Below are positions 55,441-58,285 of a stretch of DNA of 58,285 nt, piece after piece. The stretch is taken from the NCBI RefSeq assembly GCF_001752665.1, contig NZ_MJMG01000001.1, positions 63,720 through 122,004 of the forward strand, written 5' to 3'. Every line of letters starts with the position of its first letter. Position 1 is the stretch's first letter. A program made the position numbers and the translations under genes. A model generated the notes under the pieces. It was not told the origin of the DNA, made no database searches, and was given only the letters and a program-made list of their open reading frames with translations. This stretch comes from Wolbachia pipientis. GTDB lineage: Bacteria > Pseudomonadota > Alphaproteobacteria > Rickettsiales > Anaplasmataceae.

Positions 55441-56475
55441 GTGCGTAAATTTTACCTTTATACTATTATTTTCTTGTTTATATTTATTCCGACAGTATAT
55501 ATTAGTTTTTGGTATTTTGTTATGTGGAAGACAAAAAACTTCATAACAAATGTTGTTGCCAATGCTACTGATAAAGAATTTCAAGTTATATACGACATAG
55601 CAGGATTTCCATCTAGTCTCACTTTTTATATTTTAAATCCTAAATTTGCTAACGAAGAGTTGACTGTTTCAATGGATGAATTGATGATAAAAAATAGGCT
55701 GTTAGATAAGTCTCTATATGTATATATACCAAGTAATAGGGTTACTATTCAAAAAAACGCTTTATATGATACAAGACGTGATGATAATATAATTTGTAAT
55801 ATGCACGATAAAAATTATCTCGTTATTAAACTAAATACATTACCATTTCTATCAAAACTAAGTATATCTGATATAAACATGATACGATATGAAGATCATG
55901 GATTGCAGTGTGATATTTCATCTCGAGGTATACAACAAAGCATTGTTACTGAAATAGATAATAATAAAAGTAATTATGTTCAACTTAATATTCAACATAA
56001 ATCTGATGAAAATATAAAATTATGGTTGGATTTTTATACATATAGATTTAAAGGTGTTACAAACCCTGAAAATTGTTTCAATATTGACGTAAGACTTGGT
56101 CTTGAATCTATAAAAAATAGTGCAAGTACTAATATTAATTTCAATATAGATAGGTTTTTATTTTACTCTAACAATTTCTCCATTTCAGCAAGTGGTAGAA
56201 TAACTAATTATAATATTGTGACTGGTTTTTTTAGAGAAGAAGTTAATGTGGAAATATCAAATTATACAAAATTAATACAATCTCTTGTTGAACAAGAGAA
56301 AAATTTTGATTCATTTAATGAATTAATGTTGTCCTTATCAGAAAAAACAGCTAATGATAATATACAATTTACAATAAGGCATGAGAAAAATGGATTAAGT
56401 TTTATTGGCAAATTGTCTTTTGACGATTTTATAAAACGGTTATCAAATTTATCTGCAAATGAGAGTAATCATTAA
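55441..56475 (+). CDS. DUF2125-like membrane-anchored protein
   Basis: 344 residues starting at a GTG. One N-terminal membrane helix (YLYTIIFLFIFIPTVYISFW YF) is followed by a long beta-rich, presumably periplasmic part (EFQVIYDIAGFPSSLTFYIL, GRITNYNIVTG). The layout and the GFP-x-x-L-x-F segment resemble alphaproteobacterial DUF2125 proteins; similarity is low, so the family call is tentative. It overlaps ccmH by 17 bases. Confidence 0.6.
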   Translation: MRKFYLYTIIFLFIFIPTVYISFWYFVMWKTKNFITNVVANATDKEFQVIYDIAGFPSSLTFYILNPKFANEELTVSMDELMIKNRLLDKSLYVYIPSNRVTIQKNALYDTRRDDNIICNMHDKNYLVIKLNTLPFLSKLSISDINMIRYEDHGLQCDISSRGIQQSIVTEIDNNKSNYVQLNIQHKSDENIKLWLDFYTYRFKGVTNPENCFNIDVRLGLESIKNSASTNINFNIDRFLFYSNNFSISASGRITNYNIVTGFFREEVNVEISNYTKLIQSLVEQEKNFDSFNELMLSLSEKTANDNIQFTIRHEKNGLSFIGKLSFDDFIKRLSNLSANESNH

Positions 56476-56839
56476 TCTGTTTATTATGCTCATATTTTGT
56501 CTAAATGCGTATGCTTTTGTTTTAGATAATAAACTGCCAGATAAGAATATGGAGAGGCGTGCAACAGATTTATTTAAAGTGATAAAGTGTCCGTTCTGTT
56601 CTGGTGAAGTATTATCTGAATCTCCTGCATATGATATGCGTGAAGCAATAAGAAAGAAAATTAGTGATGGATATACTGATCAAGACATTATTACAGAGTT
56701 AAAAGCTCTTTATGGTGATTCAATCATAATGATACCATCTTTAAAAGATAGCACTTATATCTTATGGTGTTTACCATTTATAGTACTATTTATCGGGTCT
56801 TACTTTATATATTCAGTAATACACCGTGAAATCAATTAA
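56459..56839 (+). CDS. ccmH: Cytochrome c maturation protein CcmH
   Basis: Thiol reductant/haem lyase component of system I. Signal peptide (MRVIINLFIMLIFCLNAYAF), the redox motif CPFC (Cys44/Cys47; the usual form is CxxC in LRCxxCQ), IRKKISDGYTDQDIITELKA LYGD and a C-terminal membrane helix (YILWCLPFIVLFIGSYFIY). 126 residues, the short N-terminal CcmH form (CcmL). The overlaps on both sides (17 and 14 bases) tie it to the flanking genes. Confidence 0.92.
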   Translation: MRVIINLFIMLIFCLNAYAFVLDNKLPDKNMERRATDLFKVIKCPFCSGEVLSESPAYDMREAIRKKISDGYTDQDIITELKALYGDSIIMIPSLKDSTYILWCLPFIVLFIGSYFIYSVIHREIN

Positions 56840-57410
56840 TCTTTCTATATTTTTTATATGCTATCTAGTCTTTTCCGCATTACCATCATTATCAATAGAA
56901 CAAGTGCAAATTATTGAGACACAAGATGATAATGAGGATGTACCTACACCTAAAAGGAAGCCGTCTGCACTTAAAAATAATATTGAAATACAGGAAAATG
57001 ATGATGGCATCCCCATTCCTAAAAGGAAACCATTAAGACTTATTAAAATGCAAGAAGGTGATAATACGCTATTACCACAAAGAAAAAATGGGCCTCAATT
57101 ACAAAAAAGTAAGATTGAAGCTATAGCGCATTCTATAGAAAAAAAATTAGCGAAATGTTGGAGTATTCCTAATGGTATAAATTATAAAAAAAATTTCAGC
57201 ATAAAAATTCATGTTCTTTTGTCTGCTCAGGGCGAAGTAGTAATAGCCAATATAGTAGATAATAATACATATCAAAAGAATGCTCTTTTCAGGGCAGTAG
57301 CAGATAATGCAATGCGAGCAGTATATAAATGTAGTCCATTTACTGATTTACCTAGTGAGCATTACTATGTTTGGCGTGAAATAACATTAAATTTTATTTT
57401 AAATGATTAG
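56826..57410 (+). CDS. TolA/TonB-like C-terminal domain protein
   Basis: 194 residues from a GTG start. N-terminal hydrophobic segment (SIFFICYLVFSALPSLSI), a linker with three imperfect repeats PTPKRKP / PIPKRKP / LPQRK, and a C-terminal domain with KLAKCWSIPNGINYKKNFSI then KIHVLLSAQGEVVIANIVDN and a closing YVWREITLNFIL. This is the TolA C-terminal type found in alphaproteobacteria. In place of the long helical TolA rod there is only a basic linker. It might link inner and outer membranes; whether it works with TolQR or in cytochrome maturation cannot be told. It follows ccmH with a 14-base overlap. Confidence 0.72.
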   Translation: MKSINLSIFFICYLVFSALPSLSIEQVQIIETQDDNEDVPTPKRKPSALKNNIEIQENDDGIPIPKRKPLRLIKMQEGDNTLLPQRKNGPQLQKSKIEAIAHSIEKKLAKCWSIPNGINYKKNFSIKIHVLLSAQGEVVIANIVDNNTYQKNALFRAVADNAMRAVYKCSPFTDLPSEHYYVWREITLNFILND

Positions 57411-57483
57411 TTACCTAAAGCATGTTCTTATAAGAAGATTTATGTATGACTCATCTGAATACCAGTAGATATTCAAAAACGTA

Positions 57484-57512
57484 TTGACTGATCATTACTT
57501 AAATATTATTAT
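57484..57512 (+). promoter_or_regulatory. Probable promoter of rpmJ
   Basis: TTGACT at 57484-57489, a 17-base spacer and TATTAT at 57507-57512, putting the transcript start about 20 bases before the rpmJ ATG. Confidence 0.55.
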
Positions 57513-57539
57513 ATAGGTAACCTTAATTTTATTATAGAC

Positions 57540-57668
57540 ATGAAAGTCAAAGCATCATTGAAATCTCATCGTAACAGGGATAAAAATTGCAAAGTTGTAA
57601 AAAGATGGGGTAAGATTTATATTATAAATAAAGTAAAACCAAGATGCAAAGCACGTCAGGGTTCTTAA
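57540..57668 (+). CDS. rpmJ: 50S ribosomal protein L36 (bL36)
   Basis: 42 codons, below the usual length cut-off. [20 protein letters not shown] then [20 protein letters not shown] matches the alphaproteobacterial bL36 consensus. Only two Cys residues remain (CKVV and RCKA), so the classical four-ligand zinc site is incomplete, as in other non-zinc L36 forms. It stands alone before ftsY. Confidence 0.92.
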   Translation: MKVKASLKSHRNRDKNCKVVKRWGKIYIINKVKPRCKARQGS

Positions 57669-57880
57669 CTTATTCTTTGGAGAAAAAAGTTCTGCATCTT
57701 ATCTGTATTGTGTTCTCTATCATGCTTTATTGTTAGTGCAATGTAAGAAGCATTACAGATTTATCTTGGACGTGGTTTCTTTTCAAAAGTTATTAATTGA
57801 AAGAGGTATTGCTTTGAACTTACTGAAAGAGTAGACTTGCTATTAAGTATTTATTGCATATCAATTAAAGAGGTATTGCC

Positions 57881-58285
57881 TTGAGTTTATTTAATAACCT
57901 TTATAAAGGTTTGCTGAAAACTTCTTCTCGCTTTAGTAATGAAATAAAAAATATTTTTTCCACTAAAAAAAAAATAGACCAATCAGTTCTAAATGAATTC
58001 GTAGACTTATTAATTAGCATGGACATTGGTAGCAAAGCTTCCAGATTAATTGTTGACAAACTTCAGAATGAACAGGAAGCAGAGTACGAAGTTATAAAGC
58101 AGCAACTAGTATATGAAATAGAGTCTATCTTAAATCCTGCAGTTTGTTCATTAGTGTTAGATAAAAAACCACATATAATAATGATGTGTGGTGTAAATGG
58201 AAGTGGTAAAACTACAACTGCAGGTAAACTTGCTTACAAATACAAAAAAATGGGAAAATCTGTTATGCTTGTTGCGTGTGATACA
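57881..58285 (+). CDS. ftsY: Signal recognition particle receptor FtsY (3' truncated by window)
   Basis: SRP-receptor GTPase that docks ribosome-SRP complexes at the membrane. It starts at a TTG (57881) behind AAAGAGGT. 135 codons are visible: the NG-domain N-region LNEFVDLLISMDIGSKASRL and the G1 P-loop GVNGSGKTTTAGKLAYKYK, then VMLVACDT where the window ends. No long acidic A-domain precedes the N domain, as is usual in Rickettsiales. Confidence 0.95.
   Translation, partial: MSLFNNLYKGLLKTSSRFSNEIKNIFSTKKKIDQSVLNEFVDLLISMDIGSKASRLIVDKLQNEQEAEYEVIKQQLVYEIESILNPAVCSLVLDKKPHIIMMCGVNGSGKTTTAGKLAYKYKKMGKSVMLVACDT

Noticed and set aside
57669-57880. Possible SRP RNA or other structured RNA before ftsY
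   Set aside because: I could not find the conserved SRP-RNA loop or any convincing long helix; only the duplicated ftsY start signal stands out.

Overview
The window is a very AT-rich, gene-dense piece of a reduced alphaproteobacterial chromosome. I place it in the Rickettsiales, family Anaplasmataceae (Ehrlichia / Neoehrlichia / Wolbachia side). Supporting this are the hemE - origin - CBS-domain gene arrangement, a VirB2-like pilin away from other secretion genes, DUF2610, an MJ0042 zinc-ribbon protein, a lone secretin, and genes scattered singly instead of in large operons. Genus cannot be fixed by reading alone.

Layout. 1-17.8 kb is core metabolism and information processing: sucA (5' cut by the window), secretin, tsaC/sua5, holB, thyX, murA, tatC, gapA, znuB-like, ispE, an AddA-like helicase without its nuclease domain, dapD, zinc-ribbon membrane protein, tatD, rppH, rsfS, tyrS. 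17.8-24.3 kb is the plastic part: two decayed IS5-family copies, an internally deleted IS630 copy and a separate IS630 3' remnant, interleaved with tsaB, a DAACS symporter and a SurA-like protein. It also holds two paralogous polytopic membrane proteins of unknown function that share an almost identical promoter. 24.4-33.6 kb is rodA, pepP, fumC, a small exported protein, dapB-pstB, purQ-pstA, rplS, trmD. 33.7-35.9 kb holds a frameshifted Rpn nuclease gene, purC and a virB2-like pilin gene. 36-44.3 kb is fabG, tRNA-His, sodB, an M16 peptidase, gpsA-pgpA-GNAT, a PAS-domain protein without a kinase module, pepA and gmk.

44.3-47.1 kb encodes two overlapping exported repeat proteins (ankyrin and pentapeptide). 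48.2-48.55 kb, between divergent hemE and a TlyC/CorC-type gene, has the context and DnaA-box content expected of the chromosomal replication origin. After it come elbB, a candidate effector-like gene with an in-frame stop at codon 23, a DUF2610 two-gene cassette, a MidA-type methyltransferase, an RlmB gene remnant, mutL, and the run fdx - DUF2125-like - ccmH - TolA-like, then rpmJ and the start of ftsY (3' cut by the window).

The genes cover the TCA cycle (sucA, fumC), lower glycolysis/gluconeogenesis (gapA), diaminopimelate synthesis (dapB, dapD), a peptidoglycan step and shape control (murA, rodA), purine synthesis (purC, purQ), isoprenoids (ispE), heme and cytochrome c maturation (hemE, ccmH), phosphate and metal uptake, and DNA repair. 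The most interesting material is the origin, the paralogous membrane-protein pair, the miniature IS630-derived elements (one supplies the purQ stop codon), and several genes caught in the process of decay.
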